Below are positions 16,815 through 25,690 of a stretch of DNA of 64,000 bases, in pieces. Numbering within the stretch: the first letter of the stretch is position 1; every line of letters starts with the position of its first letter. Source of the stretch: Streptomyces griseoincarnatus (GTDB lineage Bacteria; Actinomycetota; Actinomycetes; Streptomycetales; Streptomycetaceae). The position numbers and the translations under genes were made by a program. The stretch spans positions 496,001 through 560,000 of the forward strand of contig BMTH01000001.1 of assembly GCA_014649575.1 (NCBI GenBank). The letters run 5' to 3'. The notes beneath the pieces were generated by a model, which was given only the letters and a program-made list of their open reading frames with translations, was not told where the DNA came from and did no database searches.

Positions 16815-17864
16815 TCAGGTGGAGTCTCGGCGGATCGTCCTCGCGCCCAGCACCTTGTGCGCCTCCGGTGACGCCGACGGGTCGCGGACCGCTCGGTCGA
16901 CCAGGTCCGCCAGTTCCTGGCCGGACGGCAGTTCCAGGTGGACCGTGCTCAGCCGAGGCCGCAGCAGCCGCCCCAGCATCAGGTCGTCCGCGCCGATCAC
17001 CGCCGTCTCCTCGGGGATGCGGATCCCCTCGTCCTGCAGCGCCCGCATCAGCAGCATCGCGTACTCGTCGTTGTACGTGAACACCGCGTCGAGCCCGAGA
17101 TCCCGCCAGCGCCGGGCGAGCGAGGCCGCCGCCTCCTCGTCGTGGGCGAGCGGCAGCTCGGTCACCGTCGCGTCGGTGCCGCGCACAGCGGCCCGTACGC
17201 CCGCGAGCCGCGGCGCGGAGAACGTGTCCAGCCCCCGCTCCCCCGGCACGACCACGCCGATCCGGCGGCGCCCCGTGTCGAACAGGTGGGCGCCCGCGCT
17301 GTGTCCGACCACGTCGTGGTCCATGAGCAGCGCGTGCGCGCCCTCCACGGTCTCGGGGCCGAGGGTGACGACGGCCCGCGCCCCGGAGCGCTTGAGCACC
17401 TCGACGCCGCGCGGGCCGAGCCCGGAGCCGGGCACGAGCACGGCGACCGGGCGCAGCTCCGCCCAGGCGCGGGCGGCCTCGTCGTCGTGGACGCCGATGG
17501 TGCCGTGCTGGACGACTGTGTAGTCGAGCAGGCTCAGCGCGGCCTGCAGTTCGTTGATGAACCTGCTGTACAGCGGGCCCACGGGGAACGCCGGCGCGGG
17601 CATCAGGACCATGCGGCTGTGCCCGGCGCGCAGGCTGCGGGCGGCCGCGTGCGGGACGTACCCGAGTTCGCGCGCGGCCTCGCGGACGCGGCGGCGGGTG
17701 GGCTCGCTGATCCGGACGGCGCGGGCGTTGTTCAGCACGTAGGAGACGGTCGCGCGCGAGACGCCGGCCAGGCGGGCCACATCGGCGCTCGTCGGCACGG
17801 AGCGCTTCGGTGCGGGGGGCGCGGGCGCGGGCGGGTTCGGTATCTGCACCATGACGTACGGCAT
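16815..17864 (-). CDS. LacI-family transcriptional regulator
   Basis: A 349-residue LacI/GalR repressor. The N-terminal helix-turn-helix reads TSADVARLAGVSRATVSYVLNN, followed by a hinge (AARSLRAGHSRMV) and a periplasmic-binding-like effector domain to the end. ATG 17864 is used; an in-frame ATG at 17852 is possible. A proline/alanine-rich leader precedes the HTH. The nearest likely targets are the aldehyde dehydrogenase 0.5 kb away or its own promoter, but no matching operator pair was found. Confidence 0.85.
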   Translation of the reverse strand: MPYVMVQIPNPPAPAPPAPKRSVPTSADVARLAGVSRATVSYVLNNARAVRISEPTRRRVREAARELGYVPHAAARSLRAGHSRMVLMPAPAFPVGPLYSRFINELQAALSLLDYTVVQHGTIGVHDDEAARAWAELRPVAVLVPGSGLGPRGVEVLKRSGARAVVTLGPETVEGAHALLMDHDVVGHSAGAHLFDTGRRRIGVVVPGERGLDTFSAPRLAGVRAAVRGTDATVTELPLAHDEEAAASLARRWRDLGLDAVFTYNDEYAMLLMRALQDEGIRIPEETAVIGADDLMLGRLLRPRLSTVHLELPSGQELADLVDRAVRDPSASPEAHKVLGARTIRRDST

Positions 17865-17933
17865 CTTCGCAGAAGCCGTAACGCGCCCTTCATGCGGGGG
17901 AGTTGAGCACGCGCGGGGGTGCGTTCGGGGAGG

Positions 17934-18587
17934 TCAGGCGGTGGTGCCGGTGATCCGGTCGACGAGGTCGGTCCAGGCGTCCTCGAGACGCTGCGGCGGC
18001 ATCCCGCACTGGTGCATCAGGTGGTGGATCAGGGCGGGGTCGAGCTGGGCCAGCAGCGTGTGGGCGAGCACGTCGCAGTCGGCGTCCGGGACCGCCTGGC
18101 GCAGCAGCAGAGCGACGTGATGGTGGCGCACCCGGTAGGGCGGGAGGGTGAAGCGGCGGCCCGGGTCCGCTTCGGCCGCGAGCTGGAGCTCCAGGTCCTC
18201 GACGGTGCGGCGCAGGGCGGCGCGGCCGAAGGCGCGCAGCCGTTCGGCCGGGGGCGCGCCCGGGCCCAGCGGCGGGGGGCCGCTGAGGAAGGCGGCCTGG
18301 AGCTTCTTCTCGCTGTGGTCGAGGAGGGCCATGAGCAGGCCCGTGCGGTCGCCGAAGCGGCGGAAGACGGTGCCCTTGCCGACACCGGCCGCGGCGGCGA
18401 CCTCCTCCATGGTGACGGCGTCGGCGCCGCGCGCCGCGACGAGTCCGGCGGCCGCCTCCAGCAGCCGGGCCCGGTTGCGGGCGGCGTCGGCGCGCAGGCA
18501 GGGCTCGTCGTCGAGACCCAGCTGCAGCAGCTGCGGGGACTCGACGGGCTCCTGGGGAGTCGGTGCGGACGGCGGCGCGGCGGACAT
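17934..18587 (-). CDS. TetR-family transcriptional regulator
   Basis: A 217-residue TetR regulator. The HTH lies at about residues 35-75 (AAAAGVGKGTVFRRFGDRTGLL); the C-terminal domain is of the type that senses small molecules. It is divergent from the FMN reductase gene, and two related GGACC-NN-GGTCC palindromes lie between them, so it probably represses both. ATG 18587 is preferred; an in-frame ATG at 18605 would fall in the promoter region. Confidence 0.87.
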   Translation of the reverse strand: MSAAPPSAPTPQEPVESPQLLQLGLDDEPCLRADAARNRARLLEAAAGLVAARGADAVTMEEVAAAAGVGKGTVFRRFGDRTGLLMALLDHSEKKLQAAFLSGPPPLGPGAPPAERLRAFGRAALRRTVEDLELQLAAEADPGRRFTLPPYRVRHHHVALLLRQAVPDADCDVLAHTLLAQLDPALIHHLMHQCGMPPQRLEDAWTDLVDRITGTTA

Positions 18588-18606
18588 GAAGCCAGCGTAA
18601 AGCATC

Positions 18607-18672
18607 GGGAATGAAACTGGACCGGGGTCCGGTTAAACTGCTACAACTGCAAAGCGGACCCCGGTCCGCATT
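18607..18672. promoter_or_regulatory. Divergent operator pair and possible sigma-R-like promoter
   Basis: GGACCGGGGTCC (about 18619-18630) and GGACCCCGGTCC (about 18656-18667) are inverted versions of one palindromic site, 37 bp apart. The first lies between GGAAT (18608-18612) and GTT (18632-18634), a sigma-R-like pair with 19 bp spacing instead of 18. Binding of the TetR protein there would block transcription of the FMN reductase gene. Confidence 0.65.
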
Positions 18673-18708
18673 GTGTCTCAGGTCATAGTCCAGCCCCTGG
18701 AGTTCCTC

Positions 18709-19275
18709 ATGTCTGTTCGCATCCTCGCCCTCGTCGGCAGCCTTCGCGCCGGTTCGCACAACCGTCAGCTGGCCGAGGCCGCGGTGAAGCTCGCCCCCGC
18801 GGGCGTCGACATCGCGCTGCACGAGGGACTGGCGGAGATCCCGTTCTACAACGAGGACGTCGACGTCGAGGGCGGCGTGCCGGCCGCCGCCGCCCAGCTG
18901 CGCGAGGCCGCCGCGGCCGCGGACGCGCTGCTGCTCTTCACCCCGGAGTACAACGGCACCATCCCGGCCGTGCTGAAGAACGCCATCGACTGGCTGTCCC
19001 GGCCTTTCGGCGCCGGGGCCATCGGCGGCAAGCCGGTCGTCGTGGTCGGCACCGCCTTCGGCCAGTACGGCGGCGTCTGGGCGCAGGAGGAGGCCCGCAA
19101 GGCCGTGGGCATCGCCGGCGGCAAGGTCGTCGAGGACCTCAAGCTGGCCATCCCCGGCTCGGTGACCCGCTTCGCCGAGACCCACCCGGCGGACGACACC
19201 GAGGTCGCCGAGCAGCTGGCGGAGGTCCTCAACCGGCTGCACGCCCTGGTCGACGGCGAGAAGGCCGCCGCCTGA
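18709..19275 (+). CDS. NADPH-dependent FMN reductase
   Basis: A 188-residue flavodoxin-fold reductase using NAD(P)H to reduce FMN, quinones or azo compounds. The FMN phosphate loop is GSLRAGSHNRQLAE and the isoalloxazine loop is FTPEYNGTIPAVLKNAIDW, both classic for this family. ATG 18709 has GGAG six bases upstream. Control is likely by the divergent TetR protein through the paired operators. Confidence 0.9.
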   Translation: MSVRILALVGSLRAGSHNRQLAEAAVKLAPAGVDIALHEGLAEIPFYNEDVDVEGGVPAAAAQLREAAAAADALLLFTPEYNGTIPAVLKNAIDWLSRPFGAGAIGGKPVVVVGTAFGQYGGVWAQEEARKAVGIAGGKVVEDLKLAIPGSVTRFAETHPADDTEVAEQLAEVLNRLHALVDGEKAAA

Positions 19276-19286
19276 CGACACACCCC

Positions 19287-19322
19287 CGAAGGGGCCGGAA
19301 GCCCGCGCCTCCCGCCCCTTCG
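19287..19322 (+). terminator. Hairpin terminator after FMN reductase
   Basis: CGAAGGGGC at 19287-19295 pairs with GCCCCTTCG at 19314-19322, 12 bp after the stop codon. Confidence 0.55.
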
Positions 19323-19444
19323 CCGTACGCGGTGGCGCGGGCCCTCCGACCCTTCGCAGCGGCAACGGCCTCCGGCATGTCCGCCCGGCCGTCGACGCCG
19401 GGGCCGCACGACCGCCCACCGCCCTGGGGCTCGCCATCCGGACC

Positions 19445-19865
19445 ACGGGGCCTCCGGTCTACCGGGAGGCGGGCAAGCCACACAGGCCCCCAGCCCGGCA
19501 CCGGGCTCCGGGCTCCGGGCTCCGGGCTCCGGGAGACAATCCGCGCCCGCCTACCGGAAAGCGGACGAGCCACACAGCCCCCCAGCCCGGCACCAGGCTC
19601 CCGGCTCCCGGCTCCGGGCTCCGGGCTCCGGGCTCCGGGCTCCGGGCTGACAATCCGCGCCCGCCTGCCGGAAAGCGGGCAAGCCACACAGCCCCCCAGC
19701 CCGGCTCCCGGCTCCCGGCTCCCGGCTCCGGGCTCCGGGCTCCGGGCTGACAATCCGCGCCCGCCTGCCGGGAGGTGGACGAGCCACACAGTCCCCCCAG
19801 CCCGGCACCGGGCTCCCGCTCCCGGCTCCCGGCTCCCGGCTCCCGGCTCCCGGCTCCGGAGACAA
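19445..19865. repeat. Nested tandem repeat: four ~90-115-bp modules with GGGCTCC/CGGCTCC 7-mer arrays
   Basis: Four modules each contain a constant part (GCCACACAG at 19477, 19569, 19683 and 19783, and GACAATCCGC) followed by CAGCCCGG and a run of 7-bp units GGGCTCC or CGGCTCC, from four to about nine copies. The array fills most of the 19276-19902 gap. Frames through it read proline/glycine/serine/arginine repeats on the minus strand but have no start signals, so I take it as non-coding. Confidence 0.85.
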
Positions 19866-19902
19866 TCCGCCCCGCGTCGGGCCGGCCCCGGACGGGTTTC
19901 GC

Positions 19903-21042
19903 TCATGCCGCCGCCGAAGCCGTCCGCCCTTCCCGGTGGATCGGCGCGGTCGTCGTCGTCAGGGGCGCTCCCGTGCCGCCGTGGCGCGTCGCCACTATCT
20001 CCGCCGCGATGGAGAGCGCCGTCTCCTCCGGGGTGCGGGCGCCCAGGTCGAGGCCGATCGGGGAGCGCAGGCGGGACAGTTCCCGCTCCCCCACCCCCGC
20101 GTCCCGCAGGCGGCGCAGGCGGTCGGTGTGGGTACGGCGCGAGCCCATCGCGCCGACGTACGCGACCGGCAGCCCCAGCGCCACCTCCAGCAGCGGCACG
20201 TCGAACTTGGCGTCGTGCGTCAGCACGCACAGCACCGTGCGCGCGTCGGTCGGGGTGGTGCGCAGATAGCGGTGCGGCCAGTCGACGACGACCTCGTCCG
20301 CCTCGGGGAAGCGGGCACGGGTCGCGAACACGGGCCGCGCGTCGCACACGGTGACGTGGTAGCCCAGGAAGGCTCCCACCCGTACCAGCGCCGCCGCGAA
20401 GTCGATCGCGCCGAACACGATCATGCGGGCCGGGGGCACGGACGACTGCACGAAGAGGGTCGGGCGGCCGGCGCAGTACGCGTCCGCGCCCGGCCCGGCC
20501 GTGACCGTCCCCGTGCTGCCCGCGACCAGCAGGTCGCGGGCAGCGGCGGCAGCGGCGCGGTCCAGTTCCGCCGCGCCGCCGAGGCCGCCCTCGTACGTGC
20601 CGTCGGGGCGGACGAGGAGCACGCGGCCCAGCAGGTCCGCCGGGCCGTCCGTGACCCACGCCAGCGCGCCCGGCCCGCCCCGGGGCAGGTCTGCCAGGGC
20701 GGACCGGAGCACCGGCCGGACGGGGCTGCCCGCGCCGACCGGCGTGACCAGCACCTCGATCGTGCCGCCGCAGGTCAGGCCCACCGCGAAGGCGTCCTCG
20801 TCGCTGTAGCCGAACCGCTCCGTCCTCGCCCGCCCGTCCGCGAGGGCCTCCTGGCACAGGTCGTACACCGCGCCCTCGACGCAGCCACCGGACACCGAGC
20901 CGATCACCGTGCCGGCGCGGTCGACGGCGAGGGCGGCGCCGGGGCCGCGCGGCGCGCTGCCGCCCACGGAGACCACCGTGGCCACCGCGAAGTCCCTGCC
21001 CTCCTCCAGCCAGCGCCGAAGGTCGTCGGCGAGGTCAAGCAT
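19903..21042 (-). CDS. XdhC/CoxI-family molybdenum cofactor insertion protein
   Basis: A 379-residue chaperone that binds molybdopterin cofactor, helps its sulfuration and inserts it into the large subunit of xanthine-dehydrogenase-type enzymes. The N-terminal XdhC_CoxI part shows VSVGGSAPRGPG and GSVSGGCVEGAVYD. The C-terminal Rossmann part shows MIVFGAIDFAAALVRVG, AYVGAMGSRRT and SPIGLDLGARTPEE. The start overlaps the end of the paoC-like gene by 8 bp, so it is the last gene of that operon, matching paoD/xdhC. Confidence 0.9.
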   Translation of the reverse strand: MLDLADDLRRWLEEGRDFAVATVVSVGGSAPRGPGAALAVDRAGTVIGSVSGGCVEGAVYDLCQEALADGRARTERFGYSDEDAFAVGLTCGGTIEVLVTPVGAGSPVRPVLRSALADLPRGGPGALAWVTDGPADLLGRVLLVRPDGTYEGGLGGAAELDRAAAAAARDLLVAGSTGTVTAGPGADAYCAGRPTLFVQSSVPPARMIVFGAIDFAAALVRVGAFLGYHVTVCDARPVFATRARFPEADEVVVDWPHRYLRTTPTDARTVLCVLTHDAKFDVPLLEVALGLPVAYVGAMGSRRTHTDRLRRLRDAGVGERELSRLRSPIGLDLGARTPEETALSIAAEIVATRHGGTGAPLTTTTAPIHREGRTASAAA

Positions 21043-23167
21043 CCGGACCTCCCGCCCGCAGCACCCGGTCCGGGCGGATCGGCAGACCGCGGTGCCGCAC
21101 CCCCGTGGCGTGCCACACCGCGTTGGCGACGGCGGCCGCAGCGCCCACGATGCCGACCTCGCCGATGCCCTTGATGCCGACCGGGTCGTCGGGGTCGTGG
21201 TCGTCGACCCAGACGGCCTCGACCTCCGGGGGCACGTCCGCGTGGGTGGCGACGTGGTAGCCGGCCAGGTCGGCGCCGTAGAGCGCGCCGGAGGCCGGGT
21301 CGCGCACCGCCTCCTCGTGCAGGGCCATGGAGATGCCCCAGGTCATCCCGCCGACGAGCTGGTTACGGGCGGTCAACGGGTTGACGATGCGGCCGGCGGC
21401 GAAGACGCCGAGCATCCGCCGCACCCGTACCTCGCCCGTGGTGACGTCGACGGCGACCTCGGCGAACTGGGCGCCCCAGGTGTGCCGTTCCTTGGCCGCC
21501 AGGGCGGCGATCGCCGCGGTCGTGTCGGACCGTACGGTGATGCCCTCCGGGGGCAACTCGCCGCCCGGCACGAGGCGTTCGCGCAGCTCCTCGGCGGCCG
21601 CCGCGACCGCCCAGCCCCACGAGCGCGTGCCCATGGAGCCGGCGGCGATGCCCGACGGGCCGAAGTCGCTGTCGCCGAGGCGCACGTCGATCCGCTCCGA
21701 CGGCACCCGCAGCGCGTCGGCGGCGATCAGGGTGAGCGCCGTGCGGGCCCCGGTGCCGATGTCGGAGGCGGAGATGCGGACGGTGAAGGTGCCGTCGGGC
21801 TCCGCGGTCACCGCGGCCGTGGACGGCAGGGTGCCCGCGGGGAAGGACGCGGCGGCCGTGCCGGTGCCGACCAGCCAGCGTCCGTCGCGGCGCACGCCGG
21901 GGCGCGGGTCGCGGGCGTCCCAGCCGAAGCGGCGGGCGCCCTCGCGGAAGCAGGCGGCGACGTTGCGTCCGGCGAACGGCAGCCCGCTGACCGGCCCGGT
22001 CTCCGGCTCGTTGCGCAGCCGCAGTTCGATCGGGTCGACGCCGCACTTCTCGGCCAGTTCGTCGAGGGCACACTCCAGCGCGAACGACCCCGGCGCCTCG
22101 CCGGGCGCCCGCATCCACGTCGGGGACGGCACGTCCAGGCGTACGACGCGGTTCTCCGTGCGGTGGGCGACGGCGTCGTACATCGTGCGGGCCACGCCCG
22201 CTCCCGGCTCGACGAACTCGTAGACCGTGGACGTCTGGTTGAGCGAGGTGTGCTCCAGGGCGCGCAGCCGTCCGTCGGGTTCCGCGCCCAGGCGGACGCG
22301 CTGCACCGTGGGGCTGCGGTAGCCGGTGACGGAGAACATCTGGCGACGGGTCAGCGACACGCGCACCGGGCGGCCCAGTTCGGCCGCGGCCATCGCGGCG
22401 GCCACCTGCGGCGGGCGGACGCCCTTGCTGCCGAAGCCGCCGCCGACGTGCTCGGAGCGGACCCGCACCGCGGACGCGTCGAGGGAGAACATGCGGGCGA
22501 GTTCGTCGGCGACCCAGGTGATGCCCTGGTCGGAGTCGACGACGTCGAGCCGTCCGCCGTCCCACCACGCCGTCGCCACATGCGGCTCCATCATGGCGTG
22601 GTGCTCCTCGGGCGTGGTGTACTCCGCGTCCACCACGTGTGCGGAGGCGGCGAGTTCGGCCTCCAGGTCACCCTTCTCCGTGGTGCCGGGCATGTGCCCG
22701 TCGGCGGCGTAGGCGTCGGGCCGGTCCGCGGAGAGCGCGACGTCGTGCGGCTCCTCCTCGTAACGGACGGTGAGGACGTCGGCCGCCGCCCGCGCCTGCT
22801 CGGGCGTCTCGGCGACGACGAGGGCGACGGGCCAGCCGGCGTGCGGCACGCGATCGTGCTGGAAGACGACGGCGGTCGGGTCCGGCGGGACGCCCAGCAT
22901 GCCGACGTAGTCGCTGGTGAGCCTGGGGGCGTTGCCGTGGTGCAGGACGGTGAGGACGCCCGGCATGGCGAGCACCGCGCCGGTGTCGACCGACCGGATC
23001 CGGCCGCGGGCCACCGTGGACAGCACGAGCATGCCGTGGGCGAGCCCGGCGAACGGGATGTCGCCGCCGTAGCGTGCGGCGCCGGTGACCTTGTCGCGGC
23101 CCTCGACGCGGGTGTGCGCGGTGCCGACCTGGCCGGGTACGGCGGGGCGTTGGGGTGCGACGGTCAT
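21035..23167 (-). CDS. paoC: Molybdenum-containing aldehyde oxidoreductase, large subunit (PaoC/YagR type)
   Basis: A 710-residue subunit carrying the molybdopterin cytosine dinucleotide centre that hydroxylates aldehydes or purines. It has the a/b hammerhead N-terminus (GTAHTRVEGRDKVTGAARYGGD), cofactor-binding HVGGGFGSKG and MGTRSWGW, and the catalytic glutamate in GIKGIGEVG (about residue 670). The length fits PaoC (about 730) rather than full xanthine dehydrogenases. The start overlaps the FAD subunit stop as ATGA. Aldehyde substrates are favoured by homology to PaoABC. Confidence 0.9.
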   Translation of the reverse strand: MTVAPQRPAVPGQVGTAHTRVEGRDKVTGAARYGGDIPFAGLAHGMLVLSTVARGRIRSVDTGAVLAMPGVLTVLHHGNAPRLTSDYVGMLGVPPDPTAVVFQHDRVPHAGWPVALVVAETPEQARAAADVLTVRYEEEPHDVALSADRPDAYAADGHMPGTTEKGDLEAELAASAHVVDAEYTTPEEHHAMMEPHVATAWWDGGRLDVVDSDQGITWVADELARMFSLDASAVRVRSEHVGGGFGSKGVRPPQVAAAMAAAELGRPVRVSLTRRQMFSVTGYRSPTVQRVRLGAEPDGRLRALEHTSLNQTSTVYEFVEPGAGVARTMYDAVAHRTENRVVRLDVPSPTWMRAPGEAPGSFALECALDELAEKCGVDPIELRLRNEPETGPVSGLPFAGRNVAACFREGARRFGWDARDPRPGVRRDGRWLVGTGTAAASFPAGTLPSTAAVTAEPDGTFTVRISASDIGTGARTALTLIAADALRVPSERIDVRLGDSDFGPSGIAAGSMGTRSWGWAVAAAAEELRERLVPGGELPPEGITVRSDTTAAIAALAAKERHTWGAQFAEVAVDVTTGEVRVRRMLGVFAAGRIVNPLTARNQLVGGMTWGISMALHEEAVRDPASGALYGADLAGYHVATHADVPPEVEAVWVDDHDPDDPVGIKGIGEVGIVGAAAAVANAVWHATGVRHRGLPIRPDRVLRAGGPDA

Positions 23168-24156
23168 CGGGAGGTCTCCTCGGCGAGTTCGGTCAGCACG
23201 GCCACGACGAGGTTGCGCAGGAGGGTCACCTTGTAGCCGTTGTGGGGCAGGGGGCGGGCCGCCGCGAGTTCGGCGTCGGCGGCGGCGGTGAAGTACTCGG
23301 CGGTGGCGGGCGCGCCGACGAGGACCCGTTCGGCGAGGCGGGCCCGCCAGGGCCGGGAGGCGACCGCGCCGAGGGCGAGGCGGGCGTCGCGGACGACGCC
23401 GTCGTCCACCTCCAGCGCGGCGGCGACCGAGCCGATCGCGAAGGCGTACGAGGCGCGTTCGCGGACCTTGCGGTAGCGCGAGCGGGCGGCGACGCGTGCG
23501 GGCGGGAGGGTGACGTGGGTGATGAGCGCACCGGGCGGCAGGACGGTCTCGCGGTGCGGGGTGTCGCCGACCGGCAGGTAAAAGTCGGTCAGCGGGGCCT
23601 CTCCGGCGCCCTCGGCGGTCCGCCAGGAGACGACGGCGTCGAAGGCGGTGAGCGCGACGCCCATGTCGGAGGGGTGGACGGCCACACAGTGCCCGGAGGC
23701 GCCGAGGACGGCGTGGTTGTGGTGCTCCCCCTCGACGGCCGGGCAGCCGCTGCCCGGTTCGCGCTTGTTGCAGGGCCGGGTGATGTCGGTGAAGTAGCCG
23801 CAGCGGGTGCGCTGGAGCAGGTTCCCGCCGACGGTGGCCATGTTGCGGAGCTGCCCGGAGGCGCCGGCCAGGACGGCCTGGGTGAGTGCCGGGTAGCGGT
23901 CGCGGATCAGCGGGTGCGCGGCGAGGTCGCTGTTGGTGACGGTGGCGCCGACGCGTACGGAGCCGTCGTCACCGGTCTCGATCCGGTCCAGTGGGAGGGA
24001 GCGGACGTCGACGAGCCGGGCGGGGGCCTCGACGCCGTTCTTCATCAGGTCGACGAGGTTGGTGCCGCCGCCGAGGTAGCGGGCGTCTGGGTCTGCGTCC
24101 AGCAGGGCGACCGCGCCGGTGACGTCGTCGGCGCGCCGGTAGTCGAACTCCCTCAT
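23164..24156 (-). CDS. paoB: FAD-binding subunit with extra 4Fe-4S cluster (PaoB/YagS type)
   Basis: A 330-residue FAD subunit passing electrons from molybdenum and iron-sulfur centres to the acceptor. FAD-binding motifs are YLGGGTNLVDLMKNG and ATVGGNLLQRTRC. Cysteines at 119, 129, 138 and 157 (RTRCGYF, PCNKREPGSGC, GASGHC) lie where E. coli PaoB holds an unusual 4Fe-4S cluster, absent from ordinary xanthine dehydrogenase FAD subunits. ATG 24156 lies inside the end of the 2Fe-2S gene. Confidence 0.9.
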   Translation of the reverse strand: MREFDYRRADDVTGAVALLDADPDARYLGGGTNLVDLMKNGVEAPARLVDVRSLPLDRIETGDDGSVRVGATVTNSDLAAHPLIRDRYPALTQAVLAGASGQLRNMATVGGNLLQRTRCGYFTDITRPCNKREPGSGCPAVEGEHHNHAVLGASGHCVAVHPSDMGVALTAFDAVVSWRTAEGAGEAPLTDFYLPVGDTPHRETVLPPGALITHVTLPPARVAARSRYRKVRERASYAFAIGSVAAALEVDDGVVRDARLALGAVASRPWRARLAERVLVGAPATAEYFTAAADAELAAARPLPHNGYKVTLLRNLVVAVLTELAEETSR

Positions 24157-24719
24157 ACGGTGGTCTCCTCGGTGAGCTTCTCGGTGGACGCCTCGGCGGC
24201 GGCACGGGCGACCGCCTGCGCGATCTGGCCGTAGGCGCCGCAACGGCAGAGGTTGCCGCTCATACGTTCCTTGATCTCCTCGGTGTTCAGGGGCGGCGGA
24301 CCGGCCTCGGGCCGTACGTCCGCGGTGACGGCGCTGGGCCAGCCGGCGGCGTGCTCCTCGATGACGGCGACGGCCGAACAGATCTGGCCGGGGGTGCAGT
24401 AGCCGCACTGGAAGCCGTCGAGGTCGAGGAAGGCCTGCTGCACCGGGTGCAGCCGCTCCCCTTCGGCGACGCCCTCCACGGTCGTGATCTCACGGCCCTC
24501 GGAGGCGACGGCCAGCTGCAGGCAGGAGACGGTGCGGCGGCCGTCGACGAGGACGGTGCAGGCGCCGCACTGCCCGTGGTCGCAGCCTTTCTTGGTGCCG
24601 GTCAGGTCGAGGCGGTCGCGCAGGGCGTCGAGCAGGGTGGTGCGGTGGTCGACGGTCAGGGTGTGTTTCTCGCCGTTGATGTTCAGGGTCACGGTGCTGG
24701 ACGACGTGGGGGGCGTCAT
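24153..24719 (-). CDS. paoA: 2Fe-2S subunit of the aldehyde oxidoreductase (PaoA/YagT type)
   Basis: A 188-residue small subunit with two 2Fe-2S clusters. The plant-ferredoxin-type site has Cys46, 51, 54 and 66 (GCDHGQCGACTV...VSC), and the helical site has Cys105, Cys108, Cys158 and Cys160 (QCGYCTPGQ...LCRCG). ATG 24719 has GAAGG six bases upstream; an earlier in-frame ATG at 24758 is less likely. No Tat signal is visible, so unlike E. coli PaoABC this enzyme is probably cytoplasmic. It is the first gene of the operon paoABC-xdhC. Confidence 0.92.
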   Translation of the reverse strand: MTPPTSSSTVTLNINGEKHTLTVDHRTTLLDALRDRLDLTGTKKGCDHGQCGACTVLVDGRRTVSCLQLAVASEGREITTVEGVAEGERLHPVQQAFLDLDGFQCGYCTPGQICSAVAVIEEHAAGWPSAVTADVRPEAGPPPLNTEEIKERMSGNLCRCGAYGQIAQAVARAAAEASTEKLTEETTV

Positions 24720-24885
24720 GGACGGCCTTCTTTCACGCGGGCAGGCGGACGTGGTCATGGCTCTGTGCGGGGCGCGCGGACTGCGGGATGGTGTGACGTG
24801 CGCGGTCGTGCGGACGCGGCGGTGGCGCGGGGCATGCGGAAGGGCCGTCCCGAGCCGCCCGGGTCCGCCGATACGATGAACCGGA

Positions 24886-24932
24886 AGCGGACAGCTGTCC
24901 GCTACTCAGAACGTAGTGGACAGCTGTCCGCT
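24886..24932. promoter_or_regulatory. Paired palindromic operators between paoA and the TetR gene
   Basis: AGCGGACAGCTGTCCGCT (24886-24903) is a perfect 18-bp palindrome. AGTGGACAGCTGTCCGCT (24915-24932) matches it at 17 of 18 positions. Centres are 29 bp apart. They lie close upstream of the TetR start and about 170 bp from paoA, as expected for autorepression and control of the oxidoreductase operon. Confidence 0.85.
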
Positions 24933-24972
24933 TATCAAGGACGGGTTTCGGTCAGGCCCGGGAGGAGGACCG

Positions 24973-25590
24973 GTGGACGAGCACAAGGACGCGTCCCGGA
25001 GCACGGAGACACCCCAGCGGGCTGACGCGCAGCGCAACCGCGAGCGCATCCTGGCCGTCGCCGTCACCGAGCTGACGCGGTCGGCCGACACCCCGCTGAG
25101 CGTGATCGCCAAGAAGGCGGGCGTCGGACAGGGCACGTTCTACCGGAACTTCCCCAGCCGCGAGGCGCTGGTCATGGAGATCTACCGGCACGAGCTGCGG
25201 CAGGTCGCCGACAGCGCGGACCAGCTCCTGGGCACGCGGGAGCCCGACCGGGCGCTGCGGGAGTGGATGGACCGGCTGGCCCGGTTCGGCATGACCAAGG
25301 CGGGTCTCGCGGACGCGATCCGGCAGGCCACCAGTTCCCCCAACGGGCCGGCGAAACCCGGCCACGACTCGCTCCTGCACGCGACGGACCGCCTCCTGAG
25401 GGCATGCGAGGAGGCCGGGGCGATCCGCCCCGGCGTGACCGCGGACGACCTCATCCTCGCCCTCGGCGGCCTCTGGCAGCTCGACCCCGAGAGCGACTGG
25501 CAGCCGCGCGCGGCCCGCCTGTTCGACCTGGTCATGGACGGGTTGCGGGTGGGGGCACCGGGACGGAGGGTGACGGACGACGCCCCCTAG
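24973..25590 (+). CDS. TetR-family regulator of the paoABC operon (inferred)
   Basis: A 205-residue TetR protein. The N-terminal HTH is PLSVIAKKAGVGQGTFYRNFPSREAL and the ligand domain resembles the SbtR-like C-terminal type (ALREWMDRLARFG...GALW-like LGGLWQL). The GTG at 24973 is chosen because GGAGGAGGA lies just upstream. The frame is open a further 19 codons, but that stretch would cover the operator. The paired operators and divergent layout make it the likely repressor of paoABC-xdhC. Confidence 0.88.
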   Translation: MDEHKDASRSTETPQRADAQRNRERILAVAVTELTRSADTPLSVIAKKAGVGQGTFYRNFPSREALVMEIYRHELRQVADSADQLLGTREPDRALREWMDRLARFGMTKAGLADAIRQATSSPNGPAKPGHDSLLHATDRLLRACEEAGAIRPGVTADDLILALGGLWQLDPESDWQPRAARLFDLVMDGLRVGAPGRRVTDDAP

Positions 25591-25690
25591 CCAACGGTTC
25601 GTCCGGCGGGCGGTGTCGGGGCGGTGAGCGAGCGCCGTGGGGGCGGTGGACGAGCACCCTCGGGGCGGTCGACGAGCGCCGCCGGAGCAG

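Noticed and set aside
19332..20354. Frames through the 7-mer array giving Pro/Gly/Ser repeats
   Set aside because: There is no start signal, and composition follows from the nucleotide repeat.
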